Source of the DNA: an uncultured Acidimicrobiaceae bacterium
Lineage (GTDB): Bacteria; Actinomycetota; Acidimicrobiia; Spongiisociales; SHLN01
Length of the DNA stretch: 64,000 nucleotides
Direction of reading: 5' to 3'
NCBI GenBank assembly: GCA_947259275.1
Contig: CAMYMH010000002.1
Coordinates: 62,001-126,000 of the forward strand
Under the pieces are notes generated by a model. The model did not search any database, was not told the DNA's origin, and was given only the letters and a program-made list of their open reading frames with translations. The translations under genes and the position numbers were made by a program. This document shows positions 9,396-17,187 of this stretch, piece by piece (position 1 is the stretch's first letter; each line of letters starts with the position of its first letter).

Positions 9396-11780
9396 TCAAG
9401 AGGCGGATCCGATGGTTGAACGGCTGATTGCGCGCCTGACTCGGCTCCGCAAATTGAGGCTCCCAGCGCCCAGGCCCAAGAGAGCCGAGACGATGAACAC
9501 CCATCCCAGGGCGGACCCTCCGAGAAGCCCAAGAAACCCGACCAGATTGAGGCCCCAGAACAGAAGACGAGGCCGGTACACGAGCCGGTACCGCGGTTCC
9601 CAACGCCAGACAACCGCCGTTGTGATGCGCGCGATGATCATGAGGCCGGTTCTTGCCTCGAGGTCCCACGCATTGCCTGGCGGGCCGACTCGGACGGTAC
9701 ACCCTCCGGTTTCAAGGGCACGCTTCAAGCCTTCCAACCAGACGTACCGGTCTCCTACCCAAGTCGGCAGTTCCTGCAGCGGCGGACCCACCTTCTTCCC
9801 GCTGATGCGACCCCAAACGCGGGCCGGCGGCTGCAGGATGTGCAACAAACCCACCATCGCTCGCAGTCGCCGGGGATGGGGCTCCTTGTGGTCCACCCGC
9901 AACGCGGCCGACACGGCCAACCCGTAGCTGATGGCCAGCACGGTCAACGCAGCGGGCAGAACGAGCCACCGCGTTGACACCAGAGATAGGGCAAGTCCCA
10001 CCACCAGGAGCGGAATCATCAGCGGCAGCAGTGCCGTCGCCCACGCGCCGACAAGCTCGGCCCGGCGCTGCACGATCGGCTGGAACGGTGCCATGCCCAT
10101 GTATCCCGTGTACACCATGGGCCTGAGGAGGGAAGGCAGCACGCGGGAACCGCCATACACGAACCCCAACCAACGGGCCTGGCCGAGCCGGTTGAAGCGA
10201 TGCCGGTGTGGGCCCGACAACATCGCCTCGGCTCGCCCGTAGCCCCGCTGTTGCCTGAGGTAACCCATGACTGTCGCCCGGCGGTGGTGGATGACCTCGG
10301 CTGCCGGGGCGAACCCAATCTCATGGCCCTCGTCGAGAAGCTTCCAACACACGTCGACGTCATCACCTGCTGAGGTGAAGGCAGGATTGAAGCCACCGAT
10401 GGCTACAAGGTGCTCCCTACGAAAAGCCATGTTGCAGCCGGGAACGTGCTCGGCCCGATCGGGGGCGAGCAGCACCTCCATCGGTGATCCAGGAGACTCG
10501 GCCACCGCCCGCTCAATGAGACCCGCATCCGGGTGAGGAAGATTCGGGCCTCCCGTCGCCACCACCGTTGGCTCTTCCATCGACAAGGCCAGGTAGAAAG
10601 GCCAGTCAGGATGGCAGGCCGCGTCGGCATCGAGGTAGGCAACGATCTCGCCGCCGGCGGCCTCCAGGCCGGCGTTGCGGGCCACACTCAAGCCGCCGTG
10701 GGGCAGTTCGAGGATCTTGAAAGGGAATCGTCCGGCGATCTCGAGAGTGCGGTCCGTTGAGCCGTCGTCGCACACGATGACTTCCAGATCTGGGTAGTTG
10801 CAGGCCGCCAGCGAGGCCAGGCACTCTTCGATGGTGTTCTCCTCGTTGTAGGCACACACAATGACGGAGATGCGCGGCCATACCGGGCGAAGGTCGATCG
10901 GCGAGGTCGACCCGGCCCAGCGTGCCACCGTCCCCAGGGCCGGCTTGGGGGCCCTTTCCTCGGTGGTGAGCCCGAAACCCCATCCTGTGACCGGCTCGTC
11001 CGCCACCGCCCACTCATCCGTCCAGGAGAAGACCGTGGCGCCGCCACAACCAGCCTCGTCGGTGGCTCGAAGCTGCCAGTCGAGCGATGCCTGCTGAGAT
11101 GCCTCGCCATGGACTTCACTGGCCAGGCCGAGCTCGGTGACGAGGAGCGGCTTACCGGCAGCCAGGAGCTGCAACGAGGTGAGGTAGCGCGCCAGCTGAT
11201 CTGGCCTTTCCAGGAAGACATTGAAACTAATGAAGTCCTGACCCTCGACCTCCAGGAACTCGGTAGTGGGGAAGTTGACATAGGTTGCCAGCATGTTCGG
11301 ATCGGCAGCATGAACCTCGGCTACGAGCGCTGCTAGGACCTCCTGAACCGCCTGTGCCCGGTGGAGCCTGACGAGATCCACGGGGATCTCGTTTCCGACT
11401 GCGATTCCCAATACGGCCGGGTGACCGGTACAGAGCTCCATGGCCTCGAGCACTGCCTGGCGCCCGTATTGACGGATCCGTTTGTTCGCCCAGTAGCCAG
11501 TTTCCGGCTCCAGGCGCCAGTCGTAGTAGTTGAGGCCAACCAATATGCGAAGGCCCATCTCCTCGGCGATTTCCAGGAGCTCGACCGGTGGCAGAGCGTA
11601 GGTTCGAAGGGTGTTGAGGCCGGCCTCGTTCATGAGGGAAAGATCGGCTTTCATCTGATGGCGGTCGGGGAAGCGATAACCATCCGGCCTCGACTTGAAG
11701 CTCCCGTAAGTGACGCCTCTCACTCGGTAGGGCAGGTCGTCGAGCGCGAAGTGCTTCCCGTTGGTGGCGACCCTCGCCAT
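9396..11780 (-). CDS. bifunctional GH-like TIM barrel / GT2 glycosyltransferase membrane protein
   Basis: A 794-residue two-domain protein from ATG 11780, which has a GGTGAG-like ribosome site; an ATG 24 codons upstream is possible. Residues 1-285 resemble a clan-A glycoside hydrolase (GH2/GH5-like) barrel, with VGNEIP (candidate acid/base Glu131) and LLVTELG (candidate nucleophile Glu216). Residues 304-540 form a GT2 domain: ISVIVCAYNEENTIEECL, CDDGSTD, AYLDADA, and GDDVDVCWKLLDEG as the acceptor-side ED-like motif. Several membrane helices follow from about residue 575 to the end. It may synthesise and trim, or branch, the same glycan. Upstream of the exporter by 23 bp. Confidence 0.8.
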   Translation of the reverse strand: MARVATNGKHFALDDLPYRVRGVTYGSFKSRPDGYRFPDRHQMKADLSLMNEAGLNTLRTYALPPVELLEIAEEMGLRILVGLNYYDWRLEPETGYWANKRIRQYGRQAVLEAMELCTGHPAVLGIAVGNEIPVDLVRLHRAQAVQEVLAALVAEVHAADPNMLATYVNFPTTEFLEVEGQDFISFNVFLERPDQLARYLTSLQLLAAGKPLLVTELGLASEVHGEASQQASLDWQLRATDEAGCGGATVFSWTDEWAVADEPVTGWGFGLTTEERAPKPALGTVARWAGSTSPIDLRPVWPRISVIVCAYNEENTIEECLASLAACNYPDLEVIVCDDGSTDRTLEIAGRFPFKILELPHGGLSVARNAGLEAAGGEIVAYLDADAACHPDWPFYLALSMEEPTVVATGGPNLPHPDAGLIERAVAESPGSPMEVLLAPDRAEHVPGCNMAFRREHLVAIGGFNPAFTSAGDDVDVCWKLLDEGHEIGFAPAAEVIHHRRATVMGYLRQQRGYGRAEAMLSGPHRHRFNRLGQARWLGFVYGGSRVLPSLLRPMVYTGYMGMAPFQPIVQRRAELVGAWATALLPLMIPLLVVGLALSLVSTRWLVLPAALTVLAISYGLAVSAALRVDHKEPHPRRLRAMVGLLHILQPPARVWGRISGKKVGPPLQELPTWVGDRYVWLEGLKRALETGGCTVRVGPPGNAWDLEARTGLMIIARITTAVVWRWEPRYRLVYRPRLLFWGLNLVGFLGLLGGSALGWVFIVSALLGLGAGSLNLRSRVRRAISRSTIGSAS

Positions 11781-12105
11781 CGGGTTCTCACCGTTTGATC
11801 TAGCTCGCGTCGCGCGATCAGCCACCGTGTCTGCCCTTCCCGTCTCAAACACTTTAAGCGTTCGGATGGCACCTTGCAGCGAGGCGATGATGGTGGGCTG
11901 GTGTCACGTGACGAGCCAAGCGGTCGCATGGCCGGCGACCGCCGATGTTGGGCCGGTCAGTCCGCGGCGATGGCTCACTAGGCTCAATGCCTGTCCGAGA
12001 AGCGTCGGTTGGGGAGTACGGCGACGTTGCTCGGGAACCGCCTATCACCGATCCGGAAGCAGACTGTTTGAGCATGGCAGGCAAGACCGAGAGTTGGATC
12101 GTCAG
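11781..12105. promoter_or_regulatory. divergent intergenic region between GH-GT2 fusion and threonine-synthase-like gene
   Basis: A 325 bp gap between oppositely transcribed genes. It must hold promoters for both the glycan operon (leftward) and the PLP-enzyme pair (rightward). It contains a perfect TCACGTGA palindrome within GGTGTCACGTGACGAG near 11900-11915, a possible operator. A CACTAGGCTCAATG stretch around 11977 could be a -10 region for the rightward genes. No tRNA, hairpin terminator or credible small ORF was seen; frames open on the plus strand here have no initiation signal or recognisable protein content. Confidence 0.35.
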
Positions 12106-13377
12106 GTGACCGACCACGTCACCGGACTTGTCTGTGTGATCTGTGGTTCTTCGTACCCGGCCGGGGAGGCCGGGTACGTCTGTCCCAAACATGCTGATGT
12201 CGGCGGTGGCAACGAGGGCATCCTCGACGTTCGCTACGACTACGAGCTCATCGGCAGCAGGATAAGTCGCGAGTCCCTGGCCGCGAGCCATGACACCACC
12301 ATGTGGCGGTATCGACCGCTCATGCCAGTGGCTGCCGATGCCGAGGTGCCCCCGCTCGCGGTCGGGTGGACTCCGACCTATGACTCGCCCCGGCTGGCGG
12401 CCGCACTCGGCATCGCCCGGGTGTGGGTCAAGGACGAGGGGCGCCAACCCACCGCCTCGCTCAAGGACCGGGCGAGTGCGATGGCGTTGGTCAAGGCCCG
12501 CGAGCGCGGCGCCGAAGTCGTGACCACCGCCAGCACCGGAAACGCCGCCGCCGCCCTCAGCGGTCTGGCGGCCAGCATCGGCCAGAAGAACGTGATATTC
12601 GTGCCCGAATCTGCTCCCGAGGCCAAGGTCACCCAGCTCCTCGCCTACGGCTCGACCGTGGCACTCGTGAAAGGCAACTACGACGCCGCCTTCGACCTCT
12701 GCATGGAGGCGGCCGAAGAGTTCGGCTGGTACAACCGCAACACCGGCTTCAATCCGTACATGACCGAAGGCAAGAAGACGGCCGGGCTCGAAATCCTCGA
12801 GCAACTCGGGTGGGAGGCTCCCGACGCCATCTTCGTGAGTGTCGGTGATGGCTCGATCATCGGCGGTGTCCACAAGGCCATGAAGGACGCCTCGGCGCTC
12901 GGATGGATCGACCAGTCACCACGCATCTACGGCGTACAGTCGGCGGGGAGCGACTACATGGTGCAGGCGTTCGAGTCGGGGGAGGACGTGCTCACCAAAG
13001 CACCGATTTCTGCGGCCACCGTCGCCGACTCCATTAGCGCCGACCTACCGCGGGACCGGATCAAGGCGATGGCGGCGGTGAAGGAGACCAACGGTGCCTA
13101 CCTGCGGGTCTCCGACGATGAGATCCTGGCCGCGATCCCTTTGATGGCCCGTGGTTCGGGGGTGTTCGCCGAGCCGGCCGGAGCTGCCGCCTACGCCGGC
13201 TTGGTGGCAGCCGTCGATCGAGGGCTGGTGGGCTCGGGCGATCGGGTGGTGGTGTTGTCGACCGGCAATGGTCTGAAGGACATCGCGTCTGCCATCAAGG
13301 CAGTGGCGGCGGCCGGGAGCGAGCCCATGCATATCCTGCCGACGCTGGACTCACTCAAGGCCGCGTTGAAAAAGTGA
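12106..13377 (+). CDS. threonine-synthase-like PLP enzyme with N-terminal zinc ribbon
   Basis: A 423-residue product from GTG 12106 (TTG at 12094 is in frame four codons earlier). An N-terminal rubredoxin-like CVICG and YVCPKHA cluster (Cys10, Cys13, Cys26) precedes a fold-type-II PLP domain. The Schiff-base Lys120 lies in RQPTASLKDRAS, a TASTGNAAAALSG segment binds substrate, and SVGDGSIIGG with VVVLSTGNGLKD form the phosphate-binding region. This is the layout of threonine synthase, which converts O-phosphohomoserine to threonine. No other threonine gene is nearby, and the next gene is another fold-II PLP enzyme, so a different beta-substitution or elimination reaction is possible. Confidence 0.75.
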   Translation: MTDHVTGLVCVICGSSYPAGEAGYVCPKHADVGGGNEGILDVRYDYELIGSRISRESLAASHDTTMWRYRPLMPVAADAEVPPLAVGWTPTYDSPRLAAALGIARVWVKDEGRQPTASLKDRASAMALVKARERGAEVVTTASTGNAAAALSGLAASIGQKNVIFVPESAPEAKVTQLLAYGSTVALVKGNYDAAFDLCMEAAEEFGWYNRNTGFNPYMTEGKKTAGLEILEQLGWEAPDAIFVSVGDGSIIGGVHKAMKDASALGWIDQSPRIYGVQSAGSDYMVQAFESGEDVLTKAPISAATVADSISADLPRDRIKAMAAVKETNGAYLRVSDDEILAAIPLMARGSGVFAEPAGAAAYAGLVAAVDRGLVGSGDRVVVLSTGNGLKDIASAIKAVAAAGSEPMHILPTLDSLKAALKK

Positions 13378-13437
13378 TGAGCCGGGCTGCGCCGAGCGGA
13401 GTCCTGGGCGAAGAGCCATAAGCATTAAGGGAGACTC

Positions 13438-14895
13438 ATGATCGATCTAACGGTTCACAGTGACAGGCTGGAGTCGGCGGCCCAGGTAGCTCGCGACAAG
13501 CAGATCCGGGTGCCGACCTTCAAGATGATGCGGGATCCGTCGCTGATCCCTGCTGCGATTCGCGACCAGCTCAGGGACGTCGGACTGTGGGACCTCGATC
13601 CGCTCAACTTGTTTCGCATCACGTGGCACAACGAGCCAACCCCGCATGGTGGAGGCTTCGGCCCGGTCAACTTCGTCGAGCTTCCGCCGGAATTGACGGG
13701 AGTGCCGGCCCGCATCCTGGTGCTGGAAGGTAAATGGTTCCCAACCGGTGCCCACAAGGTGGGAGCCGCCTTCGGCTGCCTTGTTCCCCGGCTTGTCACC
13801 GGTCAATTTGACCCCGCCACTCAAAAAGCCGTTTGGCCGTCGACCGGCAACTACTGCCGCGGCGGCGCCTACGACTCCCTCCTGCTCGGCTGCGAGTCGG
13901 TCGCCATCCTTCCCGAAGGCATGAGCCGCGAACGTTTCGAATGGCTCGAGACCGTGGCCGGTGAGATCATCAAGACCCCGGGCTCGGAATCGAACGTCAA
14001 AGAGATCTTCGATAAATGCAACGAGCTGCGGGCCTCGGGGGAAGACCTCATGATCTTCAATCAGTTCGACGAGTTTGGGAACTACCTGTGGCACTACTCG
14101 GTGACCGGCCCGGCCATGGTCGAAGTGCTGGAACAAGCCATGGCGCCCGGCGACTCGTTCCGGGGTGTGACTCTGACGACGGGATCGGCCGGCACCATTG
14201 CCTGCGGTGACTATCTGAAGCAGGTGTTTCCGACCTCGAAGATCGCAGCCGGAGAGGCCGTCCAATGTCCGACCATTCTGTACAACGGCTTTGGTGAGCA
14301 TCGGATTGAAGGCATCGGGGACAAGCACATTCCCTGGGTCCACAACATCAAGAACACCGACCTTGCCATCGGCCTCGACGACGAGGCCACCATGGTCCTC
14401 GCCCGGCTGTTCAACGAACCGGAGGGTATCGGCTATCTCGTAGACCAGGGGGTGAAGCCGGACCTCATCGAGAAGCTGCCGTTGCTCGGAATCTCTGGCA
14501 TCGGCAACCTGCTGGCGGCCATCAAGTTCGCTCACTACTACGAGCTCGGCTCCAACGATGTCGTCATCACGGTTGGGACCGATTCGATGGAGATGTACGG
14601 GAGCCGCCTGGCCGAGCTCAACGCCGAGAAGGGTGAGTTCACCAAACTCGACGCGGCCGGCGCCTACCAGCGGTATCTGATGGGGGCGGCCATCGACCAT
14701 GTCCACGAGCTTTCGTACTACGACCGCAAGCGGATCCACAACCTCAAGTACTACACGTGGATAGAGCAGCAGGGCAAGACCTACCAGGAGATCCAAGCCC
14801 AGTGGTACGACGAAGACTACTGGACCTCCATCCAGGCGATGGCGGATCCGATCGACGATCTCATCGACCAGTTCAACGAACTCGTCGGGTTGTAG
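13438..14895 (+). CDS. fold-type-II PLP-dependent enzyme (TrpB-like), function unassigned
   Basis: A 485-residue protein starting at ATG 13438 after a GGGAGACTC ribosome site. The GKWFPTGAHKVGAAFG segment contains the likely PLP lysine (Lys107), comparable to the GSHKxN of tryptophan synthase beta and to cysteine-synthase-family enzymes. VWPSTGNYCRGGAYDSL and TLTTGSAGTIACGDYL match the substrate and phosphate loops. At 485 residues it is longer than TrpB (about 400), with an extra C-terminal helical region. It follows the threonine-synthase-like gene by 60 bp and is probably cotranscribed. I do not recognise a specific substrate; TrpB itself is unlikely because trpA and other trp genes are absent. 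Confidence 0.7.
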   Translation: MIDLTVHSDRLESAAQVARDKQIRVPTFKMMRDPSLIPAAIRDQLRDVGLWDLDPLNLFRITWHNEPTPHGGGFGPVNFVELPPELTGVPARILVLEGKWFPTGAHKVGAAFGCLVPRLVTGQFDPATQKAVWPSTGNYCRGGAYDSLLLGCESVAILPEGMSRERFEWLETVAGEIIKTPGSESNVKEIFDKCNELRASGEDLMIFNQFDEFGNYLWHYSVTGPAMVEVLEQAMAPGDSFRGVTLTTGSAGTIACGDYLKQVFPTSKIAAGEAVQCPTILYNGFGEHRIEGIGDKHIPWVHNIKNTDLAIGLDDEATMVLARLFNEPEGIGYLVDQGVKPDLIEKLPLLGISGIGNLLAAIKFAHYYELGSNDVVITVGTDSMEMYGSRLAELNAEKGEFTKLDAAGAYQRYLMGAAIDHVHELSYYDRKRIHNLKYYTWIEQQGKTYQEIQAQWYDEDYWTSIQAMADPIDDLIDQFNELVGL

Positions 14896-14914
14896 CCCAG
14901 CTTTCGTCCGGCCA

Positions 14915-14998
14915 AGGAGTTGCTTCGCAACTCCTCAGGAACGCGAAGCCCGGCTATGGAGTTGCCTCGCAACTCGTTAGCAACGCCGAAGGCGTTGC
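14915..14998. repeat. cluster of three short palindromes (REP-like / bidirectional terminator)
   Basis: Three compact hairpins stand in 84 bp between convergent genes. The first is GGAGTTGC-ttc-GCAACTCC (14916-14934, with an extra A/T pair), the second GAGTTGC-ctc-GCAACTC (14959-14975), the third GCAACGCC-gaa-GGCGTTGC (14980-14998). The first two share the core AGTTGC/GCAACT, so they are related copies. The third recurs as the core of the palindrome at 27008-27036. There is no T-run. They may end transcription from both sides, or be members of a repetitive extragenic palindrome family. Confidence 0.65.
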
Positions 14999-14999
14999 C

Positions 15000-15662
15000 C
15001 TAGTCGCCCTCTAGCTCGGCCAATTTCTCGCTCAGCTTGTCGAGGGTCTCCTCGAGCTGGTGGATGCGCTCGTCCGCCTCCGACAAAGAACTTTCGACAG
15101 CCGCACGCCCCTTTTTGGCCTCTGGTTTGGCTGCTTTGGCGGTGGCGGTGGCTTCTTGGGCGGCTGCTTCTGCTTTGTCTTTGTCTTTGGCGGCGGGTGG
15201 TTTGGCTGCTTCGGTGGTGGCGGCGGCTTTTTGGGCGGCTGCTTCTACTTTGTCTTTGTCTTTGTCTTTGTCTTTGTCTTTGGCGGCGGCCTTGTCACCG
15301 GTGCCGGCGGGGGCGGTGGCCGCGGGCGTGATGGGGCTCTTCGGCTTGCCGGCGTCCGCGCCGGACGGGGCCCTGGTGGGTTCCCGTACCTCTTCGCCCG
15401 CCGCGGCCGTGGCGGGCCGGGGTGCTTTGGCAAGAGACGCCAGCACGGCATTGGCCCGCGTCTCGATGCGTGCCATCTTGGCGTCGACGGCCTTGGATCG
15501 CTCCTCGAGTCGGCGAACGTGGTTCGGATTCGCAACCGATAGCTGGGAACCGTCTTTGCCGGGTCGGCGGTAGAAAACCAGCCACCCGATCAGGAAGCCG
15601 ATAATGGCTGCTATCGCCAGGAAGATGAGGATCTCTCCGATTGCGTATCCAGCACCGCGCAT
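15000..15662 (-). CDS. single-pass membrane protein with Lys/Asp-Ala-rich linker and C-terminal coiled coil
   Basis: A 220-residue protein. ATG 15662 has a TAGGAG ribosome site that overlaps the stop of the OmpA-like gene upstream; the longer open frame to 16751 is only a shadow of that gene. A membrane helix (EILIFLAIAAIIGFLIGWLV) lies at about residues 9-28. A charged region follows with helical VRRLEERSKAVDAKMARIET, then an Ala/Pro/Lys/Asp-rich low-complexity linker including KDKDKDKDKDK, and a final coiled coil (ESSLSEADERIHQLEETLDK). Probably an envelope-anchored scaffold working with the OmpA-like protein. I recognise no family. Confidence 0.75.
   Translation of the reverse strand: MRGAGYAIGEILIFLAIAAIIGFLIGWLVFYRRPGKDGSQLSVANPNHVRRLEERSKAVDAKMARIETRANAVLASLAKAPRPATAAAGEEVREPTRAPSGADAGKPKSPITPAATAPAGTGDKAAAKDKDKDKDKDKVEAAAQKAAATTEAAKPPAAKDKDKAEAAAQEATATAKAAKPEAKKGRAAVESSLSEADERIHQLEETLDKLSEKLAELEGD
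15249..15278. repeat. hexanucleotide tandem repeat (TTTGTC)x5 inside coding sequence
   Basis: Five perfect copies of TTTGTC on the plus strand, with a near-copy TTTGGC next. They encode the Lys-Asp repeats in the linker of the 15000-15662 membrane protein. A shorter run of the same unit occurs near 15175-15188. Because the unit is six bases, copy-number change would alter linker length without breaking the frame. Confidence 0.8.
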
Positions 15663-15670
15663 GATTACTC

Positions 15671-17017
15671 CTAACTCGGGGGGCCGAGGACGAACTCGAG
15701 TCGGCGGTTTTGTGTCCGCCCGCTGGCAGTGCCATTGTCGGCGATGGGCCGGGTTTCGCCATATCCAACTGCCAACAACCGTTCGGGTTGCACGCCGAGT
15801 GCGACCAGATAATCGACTCCGGCCTCGGCGCGCGCATTGCTTAGCGCGAGATTGAAGGCGTCGCTGCCAATCGAGTCGGTATGGCCCTCGATGGTCATCA
15901 AGATGCTCGGGTTGCGAAGCAAGATCCCGGCGCCGGTTTCCAGCAAGACTCGCAGTTCCGGAGTGAGCTCGGCGCTTCCGAAGTCGAAAGTGGCGCCGCC
16001 GCGCACATTGCCGCTGATGACATCGTTTTCGATCCTCAGCTCCCACTCGGGGATCGGTTTGAACTGCGCAAACGTAAGCGGAATCCGGAAGATCGAGAAG
16101 GTGGTGTCGATGTCGGTGCCGATGGTCATGTCGTTGACGACGTTGTCCTCGCCGTACGCCTCGATCGCCGCGTCGGCAATGAGGTCGATGGCCGACTGGT
16201 CGGGCATCACCCCCGACAGGGTCACGGTACCGTCGCCGGGAGCATCGGCAATGTAGAGCGGTGGTGCGGTGTTGGTTACCTCGATCGTGCTGGTGACGCT
16301 CACGTCTCCGCCGAGGGCGGCTCCTAATGCGGCCTCCAATTGACCCTTCTTTTCGGCGCTGCCGGCGGTCCCGGTCAAGGTGGCCTCGTTGCCAAAGACC
16401 TGCAACTCGGCTTCGCCGACAATGGGCAGGAATGCCATCAGGCTGGGTGCGTTCGGAACCCACGGGGATTCCGCTACCGATTCGTCTACCACCAGATTGT
16501 TGGTGACGAATGGCCCGTACACGAGGTCGGCCACCCCGCCGACCCGCAGGGCAATCTCGCTGTTCGGGATCGTCCCAGACAACGTGAGTGCGCCGCGGCT
16601 GAGTGTGGCCGTCAGCGAGGAAGCCACGGTGGGTGCGATCGTCGTCGCGGGCGGCGCCGAGGTGGTCGTCTGAGGTTGTGCGCCGGTGGTGGTGGTGGTG
16701 GTGGTGGGAGTCGTCGTGGCGGTGCCATGCCCGAGGATCGGCTCTGTCCATCTGGCCTCGCGTACCCCGGTGATGCTGCCAACCAGTTCGATGGCCAGCG
16801 CCTGCTCGCTGGCGGGCGTCCCACCGGATAGGTTGGCGTCCCTGCCGTCAAACTTGACGACGGCGGCGATGCCGGCCTCCTGGAGTGCCAGTTCAGCCTC
16901 ACCGGTCAGGTCGTCTTGCTGGTGGGGAAGCGCCCACACCACAGTCACCAAAGCCAGTACGGCCCAGGCAAATAGCAGGGACCACACAAATCGCGTTCGG
17001 TGTCTATCTGATTTCAC
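15671..17017 (-). CDS. BON-like / OmpA C-terminal domain envelope protein (ArfA-like layout)
   Basis: A 448-residue protein from GTG 17017, with a GCGAGG site 5 bp upstream; earlier in-frame starts lack one. A short basic N-terminus is followed by one membrane helix (FVWSLLFAWAVLALVTVVWA). Then come BON-like repeats (for example ANLSGGTPASEQALAIELVG and TVTLSGVMPDQSAIDLIA) and a Thr-rich linker. The C-terminal OmpA domain carries TIEGHTDSIGS, ALSNARAEAGVDYLVALGV and ERLLAVGYGETRPI. OmpA domains bind peptidoglycan diaminopimelate through the conserved Asp and Arg. The TM-BON-OmpA order matches actinobacterial ArfA/OmpATb. It is followed 8 bp later by the coiled-coil membrane protein, likely a partner. 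Confidence 0.85.
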   Translation of the reverse strand: MKSDRHRTRFVWSLLFAWAVLALVTVVWALPHQQDDLTGEAELALQEAGIAAVVKFDGRDANLSGGTPASEQALAIELVGSITGVREARWTEPILGHGTATTTPTTTTTTTGAQPQTTTSAPPATTIAPTVASSLTATLSRGALTLSGTIPNSEIALRVGGVADLVYGPFVTNNLVVDESVAESPWVPNAPSLMAFLPIVGEAELQVFGNEATLTGTAGSAEKKGQLEAALGAALGGDVSVTSTIEVTNTAPPLYIADAPGDGTVTLSGVMPDQSAIDLIADAAIEAYGEDNVVNDMTIGTDIDTTFSIFRIPLTFAQFKPIPEWELRIENDVISGNVRGGATFDFGSAELTPELRVLLETGAGILLRNPSILMTIEGHTDSIGSDAFNLALSNARAEAGVDYLVALGVQPERLLAVGYGETRPIADNGTASGRTQNRRLEFVLGPPS

Positions 17018-17187
17018 GGGACCTCGCGAGAGACTTAAAAAGTGTATTCGCTTCCGAGCTTTCTCGCATCCCGGGGTGGCCAAACCGATCAAGTGCGCCG
17101 CGTAGCCTCCGATGTTCAATAGGTGAAAGCGGTGACCTCGCGCCCCGATACCGGCGGGTCCGCACTGCACAGCGCAGGGGGACCCTG

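Noticed and set aside
9373-9702. 110-residue N-terminal extension of the ABC exporter
   Set aside because: It overlaps the 3' end of the GH-GT2 gene in another frame and has no signal or domain; ATG 9372 fits the exporter family.
11761-12105. N-terminal 115-residue extension of the threonine-synthase-like protein
   Set aside because: The extension has no domain content, Arg/Ser-rich composition, and overlaps the divergent GH-GT2 gene start; the zinc-ribbon begins right after GTG 12106.
13447-14796. 449-codon open frame antisense to the TrpB-like enzyme
   Set aside because: Shadow of the real gene caused by high-GC codon bias; no ribosome site and no recognisable protein content.
15000-16751. 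583-codon open frame containing the coiled-coil membrane protein
   Set aside because: The part above 15662 lies antisense-frame-shifted within the OmpA-like gene and is Arg/His-rich noise; the real start with AGGAG is at 15662.
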